Assembly (NCBI RefSeq): GCF_904849725.1
Contig: NC_058524.1
Location: forward strand, 490,675,763 to 490,739,762
Direction of reading: 5' to 3'
DNA from: Hordeum vulgare subsp. vulgare
Taxonomy: Eukaryota > Streptophyta > Magnoliopsida > Poales > Poaceae
DNA: 64,000 bases
Shown here: positions 46,076 to 55,810 of the stretch, piece after piece
How positions within the stretch are numbered: position 1 is the first letter of the stretch
Layout of the letters: each line of letters starts with the position of its first letter
Notes under the pieces: model-generated
Seen by the model: only the letters and a program-made list of their open reading frames with translations
What the model was told of the DNA's origin: nothing
The model's database searches: none
Made by a program: the position numbers and the translations under genes

Positions 46076-46866
46076 CACGACGTCAACAAGCGCTCTCGTG
46101 GGTCTGACGGAAAAGGTGCAGGGGAAGACACGATGTCAGAGGAGGGAGGAGGCATCGTGGGACTGGGCTCCTACGCGCGAGGGAGGGGGTAGATGGGCCA
46201 CGCCTGCGCGGGAGCCAGCCCACCAGGGCGGCAGATAAGGAATAAACCATTCCCTTTGGTTTCCTATTTACAGAAATAATTAGGGAAGAAAGAAATGCCC
46301 ATGGGTGTATACAAATGATAAAAAATATCACAAGCACATCCATGGACTTGGAAAACCAAATCCTACTTAATAAAAATAAGAACAAGAATTTAGGAGCACG
46401 TTGATATTTTACAAAACAGCATTAGTTTGATCTGTTTTGTAATTTTATGCACCTTTATACACCCATTCAAAACCAGCAATACACATCTCTCATCCACCAC
46501 AATTTTAGCTAAAACATGGGCATTTTTAAAAGGGGAAAGGAAGAGGTGAAATTTTACATAAGGGAAAATAGATAGGGAGTGAAGGTGGTTTGTTTTTGAA
46601 AACTTAGCACTTGCTAACACATGCTTCACTCCACACAAGCCACACATCACATGCACAACAACACCAGGACAAGACATGAAATCACAAGAACACAATGCAA
46701 CAACAAGAACACATGGCATGTTATGGAATGCATGCATGCAAAGGATGAGAAAATAATAAGGTGACAACACATGAAATAATGAGCATGGGCTCTCTCATAG
46801 CATTGGCAAGGTGGACCCACATGAGATAGGTTCCAAATATGGAAGGATTACATCTGGGGCACTACA

Positions 46867-46880
46867 AACTCTCCCACACT
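46867..46880 (-). promoter_or_regulatory. Polypurine tract of F
   Basis: GTGTGGGAGAGTT on the minus strand, directly before the LTR start at 46866. Confidence 0.65.
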
Positions 46881-46905
46881 ACAAAGAAGATCTCGCCCTC
46901 GATAT

Positions 46906-47543
46906 CTAAGACTGAAAGAAATCGGGAAATTCGGAACGGAGGTGATCCTCGCGTTCCCATGTAGCCTCTTTATCGGAATGGTGAGACCAGTGCATTTTGA
47001 GAAATTTGACAGTCTTGTTACGGGTTTTGCGCTCAGTTGCCTTGAGAACCGCAACTGGATGCTCACGATAAGAAAGGTCAGGCTGAAGGTCGATATCTTG
47101 AAGATTCACAGTGCGCTCGGGGGTCTTGAAACACCTCCGAAGCTGAGAAACATGGAACACATCATGGACATTTGCAAAGGTTGATGGAAGCTCGAGCTGG
47201 TACGCATGGTCGCCCCTCTTGCCAACCACTCTGAACGGACCAACAAAACGAGGCACAAGCTTGCCTTTGATGCCAATGCTCTGCATACCTTCATAGGCGA
47301 CACCTTGAGATAGACAAAGTCATCAAGCTCATAGGACATGTCACGGTGCTTGCTATCGTAATAGCTCTTCTGATGGGACTAAGCTGCTCTGAGGTTGTCA
47401 CGAATGATCCGACACATCTCTTCAGCTTCTTCTATCATATCATTGCCAAGGATCTGATGCTCGTCGGTCTCGGACCAGTTGAGCAGAGTACGACACTTCC
47501 TGCCATAGAGAATTTCAAACGGAGCCTTGCCAGAACTAGCTTG
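46906..47543 (-). pseudogene. pol: Integrase C-terminus and chromodomain-like tail of F
   Basis: Minus strand from 47543: after a stop, remnants SSGKAPFEILYGRKCRT and YDSKHRDMSYELDDFVYLKV. In another frame come KLVPRFVGPFRVVGKRGDHA, VHDVFHVSQLRRCF, and a tail VKFLKMHWSHHSDKEATWER ending DFFQS and a stop at 46908-46906. The last part fits a chromodomain (aromatic W residues, WEREDHLRSEFP). Two frame breaks (near 47395 and 47290). Confidence 0.8.
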
Positions 47544-48876
47544 TTAACTGTTCTTATACGAGAACTCCGCGAAAGGCAGACAATCTTCCCACTTCATGCC
47601 AAAAGAGATAACACAGGCTCTCAGCATATCCTCAAGAACTTGATTCACTCTCTCCACTTGACCACTAGTCTGAGGGTGGAACGTTGTGCTGAAGCGGATC
47701 TTCGTGCCCATAGCAGACTGAAAGGAGTCCCAGAACTTGGAAGTGAAGATACTTTCGCGACCTGAAGAGATCATCATCGGCACGCCGTGCAAAGAGACAA
47801 TCCTGGAGGTGTACAACTCTGCCAGCTGAGCTGCTGAAATGGACTCCTTAACTGGAAGGAAATGAGCCACTTCACTCAATTTGTCGATGACGACGAAGAT
47901 AGCATCATTGCCCTTCTTGGACTTCAGAAACCCGGTGACGAAGTCCATCTCAATGTGATCAAACTTCCACTCGGGAATCGGCAAAGGCTGCAAGAGGCCT
48001 ACTGGTCTTTGATGTTCTGCTTTCACCCTTCGACATACATCACACTCATTTACGAACCGTGCAATTTCACGTTTCATACGAGTCCACCAGAAAGTCTGCT
48101 TCAAGTCATGGTACATTTTGGAACTTCCAGGATGAATAGAGAGCAGAGAGTTATGAGCTTCTTCCATGATCACCTTCCTGAGATCACCTTTCGGGACGAC
48201 AAGGCGATCCTCGAAAAACAACGTGTCCCTGGCATCAACAGTGAAACACTTATACTTGGGGAGACTCTTTTCCACGCCAATCTTGACCTTCTTCACGATA
48301 GCGTCAAGTAGCTGAGCTGCTCTGACCTGATCTTCCAAGGTAGGAGAGATCTGAAGGTTCACAAGAAAACCCTGAGGAACTAGCTGAAGATTAAGCTTCC
48401 TGAAAGACTCAGAAAGACCCGGCTGGAGAGGTTGCAGAATCAGACTGTTGCAATATGCCTTCCTGCTCAATGCATCTGCCACAACATTTGCCTTGCCTGG
48501 CGTGTACTCAACACTCGGATTAAAATCCTGGAGCATTTCCACCCAACGTGTTTGCCGAAGATTCAAGTTAGGCTGAGTGAAGATATACTTGAGACTCTTG
48601 TGATCGGTGAAAACTTCAACCTTACGTTCCAACAAGAGATGTCTCCAAGTCATCAAGGCGTGCACAACAGCTGCTAGCTCGAGATCGTGCACAGGATAGT
48701 TCTTCTCCGCAGGCTTCAGCTGCCTGGAGGTATAAGCAACCACCTTCCTATCTTGCATCAAGACTGCACTGAGACCCTGGAGAGAGGCGTCGCAAAAGAC
48801 CTGGTACGGCTTGGAATCATCTGGAGGGGCCAAGACCGGAGTGGAGATAAGCTTCTCTTTGAGTGTATAGAAAGCC
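47544..48876 (-). pseudogene. pol: RNase H and integrase core of F
   Basis: The 429-codon open segment has a Gypsy RNase H: YQVFCDASLQGLSAVLMQ (Asp), PVHDLELAAVVHAL (Glu), VFTDHKSLKYIF (Asp), DALSRKA. Then the integrase HHCC finger (HNSLLSIHPGSSKMYHDL ... CDVCRR) and core: FDHIEMDFVTGF (first Asp), PMMISSGRESIFTSKFW, where the usual SDRG Asp is missing, and SGQVERVNQVLEDML (Glu). A TAA/TAG stop ends it at 47544 after FAEFSYKNS. The RNase H looks intact; the integrase has lost its second acidic residue. Confidence 0.88.
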
Positions 48877-49264
48877 AGTTAACACTCTCGAGACCAACCA
48901 TACTTAACACCCTTCTGAAGAAGACTAGAGAGCGGCTTGGCGCTTTTGGAGAAGTTCTCAATGAATCTTCTGCAATATCCGGCAAGCCCGAGAAAGCTTC
49001 GAAGCTGCTTCACATTCTGCGGAGGTTCCCATTCAACAATGGCTTGAACCTTGGACGGGTCAACCTTAATGCGCTCGGCAGAGATAATATGCCCAAGATA
49101 AACCACTTCTGTCAGCCAGAACTCGCAGTAGGAAAACTTGGCATACAACTTGTATTCTCTCATTTATCAAGCACCAACCTGAGATGTCTCTCATGTTCTT
49201 CCTCATTCTCAGAAAAGACCAGAATGTCGTCGAGATAGAGCAAGACAAATTCATTCTTGTATGG
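48877..49264 (-). pseudogene. pol: RT C-terminal part of F, right next to the G insertion
   Basis: Minus strand from 49264: LLYLDDILVFSENEEEHERH with the catalytic [11 protein letters not shown], then a one-base shift to [40 protein letters not shown] and [20 protein letters not shown], stopped at 48879. It is the continuation of 62473-62863 after removal of G and one TATGG. Confidence 0.85.
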
Positions 49265-49818
49265 TGATGGGGTCATAGTCCTAGGGTAGGGTCATAGGCC
49301 TGTCCTACAGGTCCTACCAAGGACTACCCCACGCAAGGGACAGGACCTTAAGTATGCCCGACTGTATTAAGGTGCCCCCGTCATCCAGTCGGTAACGGGC
49401 CCAGAATCATCCAGTCGGAGACTAAGACTCGGAGGACACCGGACCTACCGACTGGATATACTCGGTGCGTCGTAACCTCCCTGGAGGGAAACTGCCGTAC
49501 GTTTCCGGGTGCATTAACTAGCATTTATAGCATACGTTACCTGTAACGCATGCATTCAATCGCCACTACTCCACCCTTGAATCAGAACCGTTGTGGAGGG
49601 CAGCGCACTCTATATAAGCCGCCCTCCCCCACTGGTAAAAGGGTTAGAAAAACATTGTACTCCATATTACACTCGGTAACAAGCTCCAAGAGCACTGAGA
49701 CATAGGGCTATTACCTCCACCGTAGAGGGGCCTGAACTCATACAACCTCGCCGTAGCTAGGACTCTGCCCATCTCATTCGTACCCTACACATCTACTGTC
49801 AGGCTTATACCCACGACA
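49265..49818 (+). repeat. 5' LTR of G
   Basis: 554 bp. TATATAA at 49611-49617; upstream an 11-bp inverted repeat with one mismatch, GCATACGTTAC (49530-49540) and GTAACGCATGC (49543-49553), plus CCTCC/GGAGG near 49479. Confidence 0.95.
49530..49617 (+). promoter_or_regulatory. LTR promoter of G: inverted repeat plus TATA
   Basis: The inverted repeat at 49530-49553 ends 57 bp before the TATATAA box at 49611. The 3' LTR repeats this. Confidence 0.55.
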
Positions 49819-49833
49819 GTTGGCGCCCACCGT
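49819..49833 (+). promoter_or_regulatory. Primer-binding site of G
   Basis: GTTGGCGCCCACCG directly after the LTR; typical of Tat-lineage elements. Confidence 0.85.
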
Positions 49834-49885
49834 AGGGCAGGCGTCTAAGCGACTTCCGGCGAGTTTGCGACTACTTCCTTTCGTC

Positions 49886-51895
49886 ATGTCGTCCGGTGGA
49901 GGTTCGAGCATGGGTCACCAGATCCTCTTCGGCGCTCTCTCCTTCGTCGTCGACGATTCGGCGTGGCTTCGGGATGCACCTCTCGACATCGAGGCGCTTC
50001 CCCGTCGCGGGGCCACGCACTTCCGTGCTGGCACTCGCGGCGTTCTTCTTCTCCAACAATCGGCTCCATTGCCGGCTTGCACCCTCGTCGTGCGCCGCAG
50101 CAGGCGATCACGCAGTCCGCATCTACAACGTTGGGTGCAGCATGCCCGAGCGCGCCAGTTCGCGTCCTCTCAGGTGGCAGTCCTGGACTCTGTTGTAGTC
50201 GCCCCACGCTCCCAGTGCTCGGACTCGGTTCCGACTGAGCTTCCTACCGAGTACGTGGGTCGTGGGCCTGCAGCAGAAGTACACATGGCCAACTCCCATG
50301 AAGATCCTCGTCAAGCCGACCGAGGTGAAGTTGGCGAAGCATCCGGTGCGCGTCGTCCGCCTCGTCGTTCTGCCAGCCGACACACTCGGCGGAGCAACAT
50401 GGAGGTGTTCCGCACACCTCTCCTCAACCTGGCCGCGGCTGCCCAGATTGCCGATTCCCTCCAGCCGACTGATTCAGAGGCAGGAAGGGGAATCGAACAA
50501 ATCCGAGCCCTGTTGCGCACGGCGCAGCAGCAGAATTCGGCAGTCTCCCAGTCACACAATCGGATCCGCAATAGTTCCGTCCATGCAAACACGCATAGAT
50601 CGGTTCACAGCCCTGGATCTCATCAGTATCGCCGTCGCTCACGCACCCCTCCACGGGGTGGGCCCTACGGGTCCCGGCATCATGATGATCGGCATTCAGT
50701 CGACGACACTTACGACCCAAGAACCGACGCAAGGGGCCGAATCGCTCAGCAAAGAGTTGACAGGGGTCGAGCCCACCGCGATGGTCGCGATATGGACCGT
50801 CCGAGTGGAAGCAGGGCCATCATATCTGGCCCCGAGTGTTTTAGTCGAGCCATCCGCTCGGCTGATATCCCGCCCAACTTCCGATTGGCTGCGGGAATCG
50901 GTAAATTCTCAGGAGAGTCCAAGCCCGAAACATGGCTAGACGACTACCGAGTGGCGGTCCAGATCGGAGGAGGAGACGACCATGTCGCTATGAAGCACCT
51001 CCCTCTGATGCTCGACGGTTCGGCACGAGCTTGGCTGAACCAGTTGGCCCCCTCAAGCATTTACAGTTGGGCAGATCTAGCCCGAGTGTTCATCAGAACC
51101 TTCGAAGGAACGTGCAAGCGCCCTGCAGGTCTTGTGGAGCTTCAGCACTGTGTCCAAAAGCCGAATGAGCCCTTGCGCGACTTCATCCAGCGATGGACGA
51201 CTCTTTACCACACGGTGGAGAACGTCACCGAGCATCAAGCAGTCTGCGCCTTCAAGGCAGGCGTGCGGTACAGGGAGCTGTACTTGAAGTTTGGTCGAAC
51301 CGGCGACATCTCCATGAGCAAGATGATGGAGATAGCAACTCGCTATGCAAATGGCAAAGAAGAGGACCGCATCCGGAGCGGTAAACACAAGACAGTCGGC
51401 GATGCCGACGGAGGTAACACTCGGAAGCAGAAACCGAAGGTTCCGCCCACACCGCAAGCAGAAGCTGCAGCTGTAACCAACGCCAAATTCAAGGGCAAAG
51501 GGAAAGCGCAGTTCACCCCCAAGAAAAAGCCTTTCAACAATCCCATCCTGGACCAGCCTTGTCCAATCCATACGAAGATGTATGAGGAAGGTAACCCCAT
51601 ATACGCAAAGCACACCACTCGGCAGTGCCGTCTCCTGATCCAGGGTTTCAGCGAAGGGCAGCCGAGTGAGAAGAATCCTGAACAGGATGAGGAGGACAAG
51701 GAGGATCCGTTCCCCCAAGTCCATGCAACCCTCATGATCTTCGCTGACGTCGAAAGCAAGAGTCGACTGAAGCTAGTAAACAGAGAAGTCAACATGGCCG
51801 TTCCGACTGCCCCCAAGTTTCTCAAATGGTCTCAGACTGCGATTACCTTCGATCAGTCGGATCATCCAACACAAGTCCCCACCCCAGGAAGGTAG
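49886..51895 (+). CDS. gag: gag polyprotein of G
   Basis: 669 codons from the first good ATG (49886) to TAG 51893-51895; the same frame is open upstream into the PBS but has no earlier ATG. The N-terminal third is variable and Arg/Ser-rich. The retrotransposon-gag capsid region lies at about residues 320-480: WLDDYRVAVQIGGGDDHVAM, LDGSARAWLNQLAPSSIYSW, FIRTFEGTCKRPAGLVELQH and LRDFIQRWTTLYHTVENVTE. A Lys-rich nucleocapsid-like tail with Cys/His residues (QPCPIHTKMYEEG, HTTRQCRLL) follows. It would form the particle that packages element RNA. The stop separates it from protease; in this lineage gag and pol are usually one frame, so the stop may be secondary. The gag itself appears intact. Confidence 0.85.
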   Translation: MSSGGGSSMGHQILFGALSFVVDDSAWLRDAPLDIEALPRRGATHFRAGTRGVLLLQQSAPLPACTLVVRRSRRSRSPHLQRWVQHARARQFASSQVAVLDSVVVAPRSQCSDSVPTELPTEYVGRGPAAEVHMANSHEDPRQADRGEVGEASGARRPPRRSASRHTRRSNMEVFRTPLLNLAAAAQIADSLQPTDSEAGRGIEQIRALLRTAQQQNSAVSQSHNRIRNSSVHANTHRSVHSPGSHQYRRRSRTPPRGGPYGSRHHDDRHSVDDTYDPRTDARGRIAQQRVDRGRAHRDGRDMDRPSGSRAIISGPECFSRAIRSADIPPNFRLAAGIGKFSGESKPETWLDDYRVAVQIGGGDDHVAMKHLPLMLDGSARAWLNQLAPSSIYSWADLARVFIRTFEGTCKRPAGLVELQHCVQKPNEPLRDFIQRWTTLYHTVENVTEHQAVCAFKAGVRYRELYLKFGRTGDISMSKMMEIATRYANGKEEDRIRSGKHKTVGDADGGNTRKQKPKVPPTPQAEAAAVTNAKFKGKGKAQFTPKKKPFNNPILDQPCPIHTKMYEEGNPIYAKHTTRQCRLLIQGFSEGQPSEKNPEQDEEDKEDPFPQVHATLMIFADVESKSRLKLVNREVNMAVPTAPKFLKWSQTAITFDQSDHPTQVPTPGR

Positions 51896-52513
51896 GCTCT
51901 GGTCGTCGACCCGGTGGTGGAAGGAGTCCGACTGCGCAAAGTCCTGATGGACGGCGGCAGCGGATTGAATATTATGTACGCCGACACTCTCAAGAGGATG
52001 GGCATTCCGATGTCCAGACTCAGCGAGAGCAATATGCAGTTCCACGGAGTCGTCCCAGGGCGGAAGGCCAAATCACTCGGCCAGATTGCATTGGAGGTCA
52101 TCTTCGGCTCCGACAAGAACTTTCGCAAGGAGAAGCTCATGTTTGAGGTGGTGGACTTCCAGAGCGGTTACCATGCAATTTTGGGCCGCCCGGCATATGT
52201 GAGTTTCATGGCACGACCGTGTTATGTGTACTTGAAGTTGAAAATGCCCGGTCCAAAAGGCGTTATCACCATCACCGGCAACCGCCAGCGAGCCGAGGAG
52301 TGTCTGCAAGAGGGGTCGAGGATCGCCAACGAGGCTGTACTCGAGCTCAAAGAGTACAAGAAGACAGTCGACCCCGCCGACTTAATGCGCTCAAAGAAGC
52401 CAGCTTCTGAGTCCGCGTTCCAGTCGGCGGGAGAGACTAAGAAGGTCAGCATCCACCTGACGGACGAGTCTGCCGCCCCGACGAACATCTCCACCACCTT
52501 GGATCCCAAATAG
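51896..52513 (+). pseudogene. pol: Aspartic protease region of G
   Basis: Same-frame family sequence after the gag stop: VVDPVVEGVRLRKVLMDGGS carries the DGGS active site (about 51950), then GLNIMYADTLKRMGI, and YHAILGRPAYVSFMA with the ILGR motif that closes the protease fold. Ends at TAG 52511-52513 before RT. The protease core has no internal stop. Classed as pseudogene because it is fenced by stops on both sides. Confidence 0.8.
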
Positions 52514-53271
52514 GAAGCCGAGCTCACCCAATTCCTCTGTGAGAACTGGGACATCTTCGCATGGAAGCCATGTGACATGCCGGGTGTACCTAGGGAGTTG
52601 GCTGAGCACCGACTGCATGTGGATCCCGCTGCTCGGCCCGTCCGAGAGTGCCTGCGCCGGTCCGCCGCGCACAAAAGGAAGGCAATTGGAGAAGAGGTGG
52701 CTAAGCTGCTAGGTGCCAGATTCATTCGCGAGGTTCACCACTCCGAGTGGCTCGCCAATGTAGTCATGGTGCCCAAGAAGGACAAGTCACTCCGAATGTG
52801 CATTGACTTCAAGCACCTCAATAAGGTCTGCCCGAAAGACCATTTTCCGCTCCCTCGCATAGATCAAATTGTCGATTCGACTGCGGGGTGCGAGCGTTTA
52901 TCATTCCTTGATGCCTACTCGGGCTATCATCAGATCCGTCTGTATGGTCCCGATGAGTTGAAAACAGCTTTCATCACCCCGTTTGGGTGCTTCTGCTACA
53001 TCACCATGCCTTTCGGTCTGAAGAATGCAGGAGCTACCTTTATGCGCATGATCCAAAAATGTCTCCTCGACCAGATCGGTCGCAATGTGGAGGCATACAA
53101 GGATGATATCGTAGTCAAGTCCCGCAAAGGTTCCGACCTGCTGACTGACTTGGCAAAAACATTGGCCAACCTTCGTAGGTACGATATCAAGCTAAATCCT
53201 GCCAAGTGTTCATTCGGTGTTCCCAGCGGAAAGTTACTCGGTTTCTTCGTTTCCGAACGAGGATCGATGTA
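52514..53271 (+). pseudogene. pol: Reverse transcriptase of G, catalytic YVDD altered to YKDD, frameshift at end
   Basis: RT motifs in order: LHVDPAARPVRECLRRSAAH, GARFIREVHHSEWLANVVMV, MCIDFKHLNKVCPKDHFPLP, LSFLDAYSGYHQI, FGLKNAGATFMRMIQ, VEAYKDDIVVKSR, FGVPSGKLLGF. Both catalytic Asp of the DD pair remain, but Val before them is Lys. A one-base loss at about 53263 shifts the frame (SERG then stop at 53269-53271), and pol continues in the frame that opens at 53206. Confidence 0.87.
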
Positions 53272-54678
53272 AACCCCGAAAAGATCGGGACCATCATCCG
53301 AATGGAGAGGCCGGTCAGAATACACGATGTTCAACGACTCACAGGTTGCTTAGCAGCTTTGAGCAGGTTCATCAGTCGACTCGGCGAAAAAGCACTTCCT
53401 CTGTACCGACTCATGAAGAAATCAGATACCTTCGAGTGGACAGACGAAGCCCAAGTCGCGTTCGACGACCTCAAAGTCCTACTTTCCACCCAGCCGGTTC
53501 TTACTGCTCCGCTCAGTAAAGAGCCCCTTCTTGTGTATATCGCGGCTACAAATCCAGTCGTCAGTACTGTTCTTACAATCGAGCGAGAAGAAGAAGGCAA
53601 AGCATACAAAGTTCAGCGGCCAGTGTACTACGTCTCCGAAGTCCTGACACCTTCCAAGCAGAGGTATCCCCATTATCAAAAGCTTATCTATGGGATCTAT
53701 TTGACTGCGAAGAAGTTCGAGGCCAAGAAAGCTATTAAGTCTCAAGCCCTGGCTGACTTTATAGCAGAATGGCTAGAACAACAGCAACCGACTCACATCT
53801 ACTCAGCTCATTGGACAATGTTCTTCGATGGGTCTAAGATGTTGAATGGATCCGGCGCTGGCGTTGTGATCGTATCACCAAAGGGCGACAAGCTCAAGTA
53901 TGTGCTTCAGATACACTTTGATTCCACTAACAATGAGGCACAGTATGAAGCCCTTCTCTACGGATTGCGCATGGCCATCTCACTCGACGTCCGTCGCCTG
54001 ATGGTCTACGGTGATTCAGACTTGGTGGTCAACCAAGTGATGAAAGAGTGGGACGTAAGGAACCCCACTATGACAACCTACTGCAATGCAGTCAGGAAGC
54101 TGGAGAAGAAGTTTGAAGGTCTAGAACTTCATCATGTTCCAAGACTGAAGAACCAAGCGGCGGACGAGTTGGCGAAGCTCGGATCCACTCGGAGACCCGT
54201 CCCGAGTGATGTCTGCCTTGAGCACCTCCATCTTCCTTCAGTCAAAGAAGATCCCTTCACAGAAGAGCCAGTACAACCCAAGAGCGCAACAGACCCGACT
54301 GAAGTCGATGTGCCTGCTATGGTTGATCTGGTCACAGAGATTCTGGTAATCATTCCCGATTGGACTGTGCCGATTGTGGCATATATCCTAAGGCAAGAAC
54401 TTCCAGAAGATGAAATCCAAGCCCGACAAATAGTTCGCAGGTCGAAGGCGTTCACTGTCATTGACGGTCAATTGTATAAGGAGAGTGTTTCAGGCGTTCT
54501 CCAACGTTGCATTTCCCCAGAGGAAGGGCAGTTGATCCTAGAGGATATCCACTCGGGAACCTGCGGCCATCATGCTTCTTCAAGAGCAATCGTCGCCAAG
54601 GCGTTCAGGGCTGGATTCTTCTGGCTGCAGGCTAACGAAATGGCCAAAGCTATGGTCGATCGATGCGAAGGCTGTTAG
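53263..54678 (+). pseudogene. pol: RNase H, second RNase H and integrase finger of G
   Basis: Starts IDVNPEKIGTIIRMERPVRI; first RNase H region EPLLVYIAATNPVVSTVLT to YPHYQKLIYGIYLTAKKF; then an abrupt joint to AIKSQALADFIAEWLEQQQP. About 35 codons of the connection that normally follow KKF are absent. The second RNase H is complete: MFFDGSKMLNGSGAGVVIVS, NNEAQYEALLYGLRMA, YGDSDLVVNQV, ADELAKLGS. The integrase HHCC finger is HSGTCGHHASSRAI ... CEGC, stopped by TAG at 54676-54678. The first RNase H has lost part of its fold. Confidence 0.85.
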
Positions 54679-55635
54679 TTCTACTCCAACAAGTCCCACA
54701 AGCCAACATCTGCACTAAAGACAATCCCACTTGTGTGGCCGTTTGCAGTTTGGGGATTAGACACAGTCGGACCATTCAAGACAGGCCAAGGAGGCTACAC
54801 ACATCTGTTGGTGGCAGTCGACAAGTTTACAAAGTGGATAGAAGCCAAGCCCATCAAGAAACTCGACGCCTCCACAGCCGTGAAGTTTGTCATTGACATC
54901 ATCTCCAGATTCGGAGTGCCTCACAGCATAATCACGGACAATGGGACAAACTTTGACTCGGACAGATTCAAAGGTTTCTGCGCGAGTCAAGGTATCCGAG
55001 TGGATTTTGCTTCCGTAGCACATCCGCAATCCAATGGACAAGCTGAGCGTGCAAATGGACTTATCCTCCAAGGTTTGAAGCCTCGGCTCTTGCGAGAGAT
55101 AGGACATGCTGCTGGTGCATGGGTAATCGAGTTACCTTCAGTACTTTGGGGCCTCCACACCACTCCGAACAGGTCAACAGGGCGATCACCGTTCTTCCTC
55201 GTCTATGGAGCAGAAGCGGTCCTTCCGAGTGACCTGCTTCACAATGCCCCGCGAGTCGAACTCTTCTCCGAAGCCGAAGCAGAACAAGCAAGGCAAGATG
55301 GAGTCGATCTTCTAGAGGAGGAGCGCGAGATGGCAGTTACTCGCTCAACAATTTATGAGCAAGATCTGCGACGTTTTCACGCACGACATGTCAGAAGCCG
55401 CACGTTCCAGGCTGGCGATTTGGTGCTCCGAGTGGATCAGCAAAGACCACACAAGTTGGCTCCGGCCTGGGAAGGTCCTTTCATCATTTCAAAGGTGCTG
55501 AACAACGGGGCATACAGACTCTACAACATTCGGAAGGAGACCGACGAACCCCGCGCGTGGAACCGAGACCTCCTCAAGCGTTTTATACGTGATCGCCGAC
55601 TAAAGCAGTGTAACGAACAAGTTTTGGAGAAATAA
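54679..55635 (+). CDS. pol: Integrase core and C-terminus of G
   Basis: After the TAG the frame stays open for about 318 codons to TAA at 55633-55635. DDE residues are all seen: WGLDTVGPFKTGQGGYTHLL (D), SIITDNGTNFDSDRF (D), NGQAERANGLILQGL (E). The C-terminal binding part follows (PFFLVYGAEAVLPSDL, AGDLVLRVDQQRPHKLAPAW, EGPFIISKV). It would insert element cDNA into the genome. There is no chromodomain, as expected for Tat. The catalytic core looks intact but is cut off from upstream pol by the stop. Confidence 0.87.
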   Translation, partial: FYSNKSHKPTSALKTIPLVWPFAVWGLDTVGPFKTGQGGYTHLLVAVDKFTKWIEAKPIKKLDASTAVKFVIDIISRFGVPHSIITDNGTNFDSDRFKGFCASQGIRVDFASVAHPQSNGQAERANGLILQGLKPRLLREIGHAAGAWVIELPSVLWGLHTTPNRSTGRSPFFLVYGAEAVLPSDLLHNAPRVELFSEAEAEQARQDGVDLLEEEREMAVTRSTIYEQDLRRFHARHVRSRTFQAGDLVLRVDQQRPHKLAPAWEGPFIISKVLNNGAYRLYNIRKETDEPRAWNRDLLKRFIRDRRLKQCNEQVLEK

Positions 55636-55772
55636 TATACAGCAGATTCAATTTCTTTTGCAGATTCAATTTCCTCAAGCGTTTTTATACGTGATCGCCG
55701 ACTGAAGCAGTGTAACGAACAAGTTTTGGATAAATAATATACAGCAGATTCAATTTCTTTTGCAGATTCAGA
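55571..55772 (+). repeat. About 101-bp tandem duplication across the end of G pol
   Basis: TCCTCAAGCG at 55571-55580 recurs at 55672-55681, and the sequence between them (last 20 codons of pol plus AATAATATACAGCAGATTC) is repeated with a few changes. The second copy is non-coding. Confidence 0.85.
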
Positions 55773-55810
55773 GTTCTTCCGTGGTTGCAGACTATGGTCA
55801 CAAAAAAAAA

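Larger units (their letters stand above)
41580..46866 (-). repeat. 3' LTR of element F, 5.3 kb
   Basis: On the minus strand it starts TGTAGTGCCCCAGATG at 46866 and ends GGTCGTTACA at 41580, so it has TG/CA ends. 5287 bp is very long for an LTR but within the range of Tekay/Sukkula-like grass elements. It contains a TATA-like box, a splice donor, two tRNA-like modules and short acidic ORFs, listed separately. Otherwise no gene. Confidence 0.72.

Noticed and set aside
45312..46192. Arg-rich ORFs of 146-171 codons in the F LTR
   Set aside because: Antisense to the F LTR leader, composition-driven, no domain.
51077..51825. 215- and 160-codon minus-strand ORFs opposite G gag
   Set aside because: Mirror frames of a GC-rich coding region with no domain or splice signals, unlike the antisense gene at 57938-61390.
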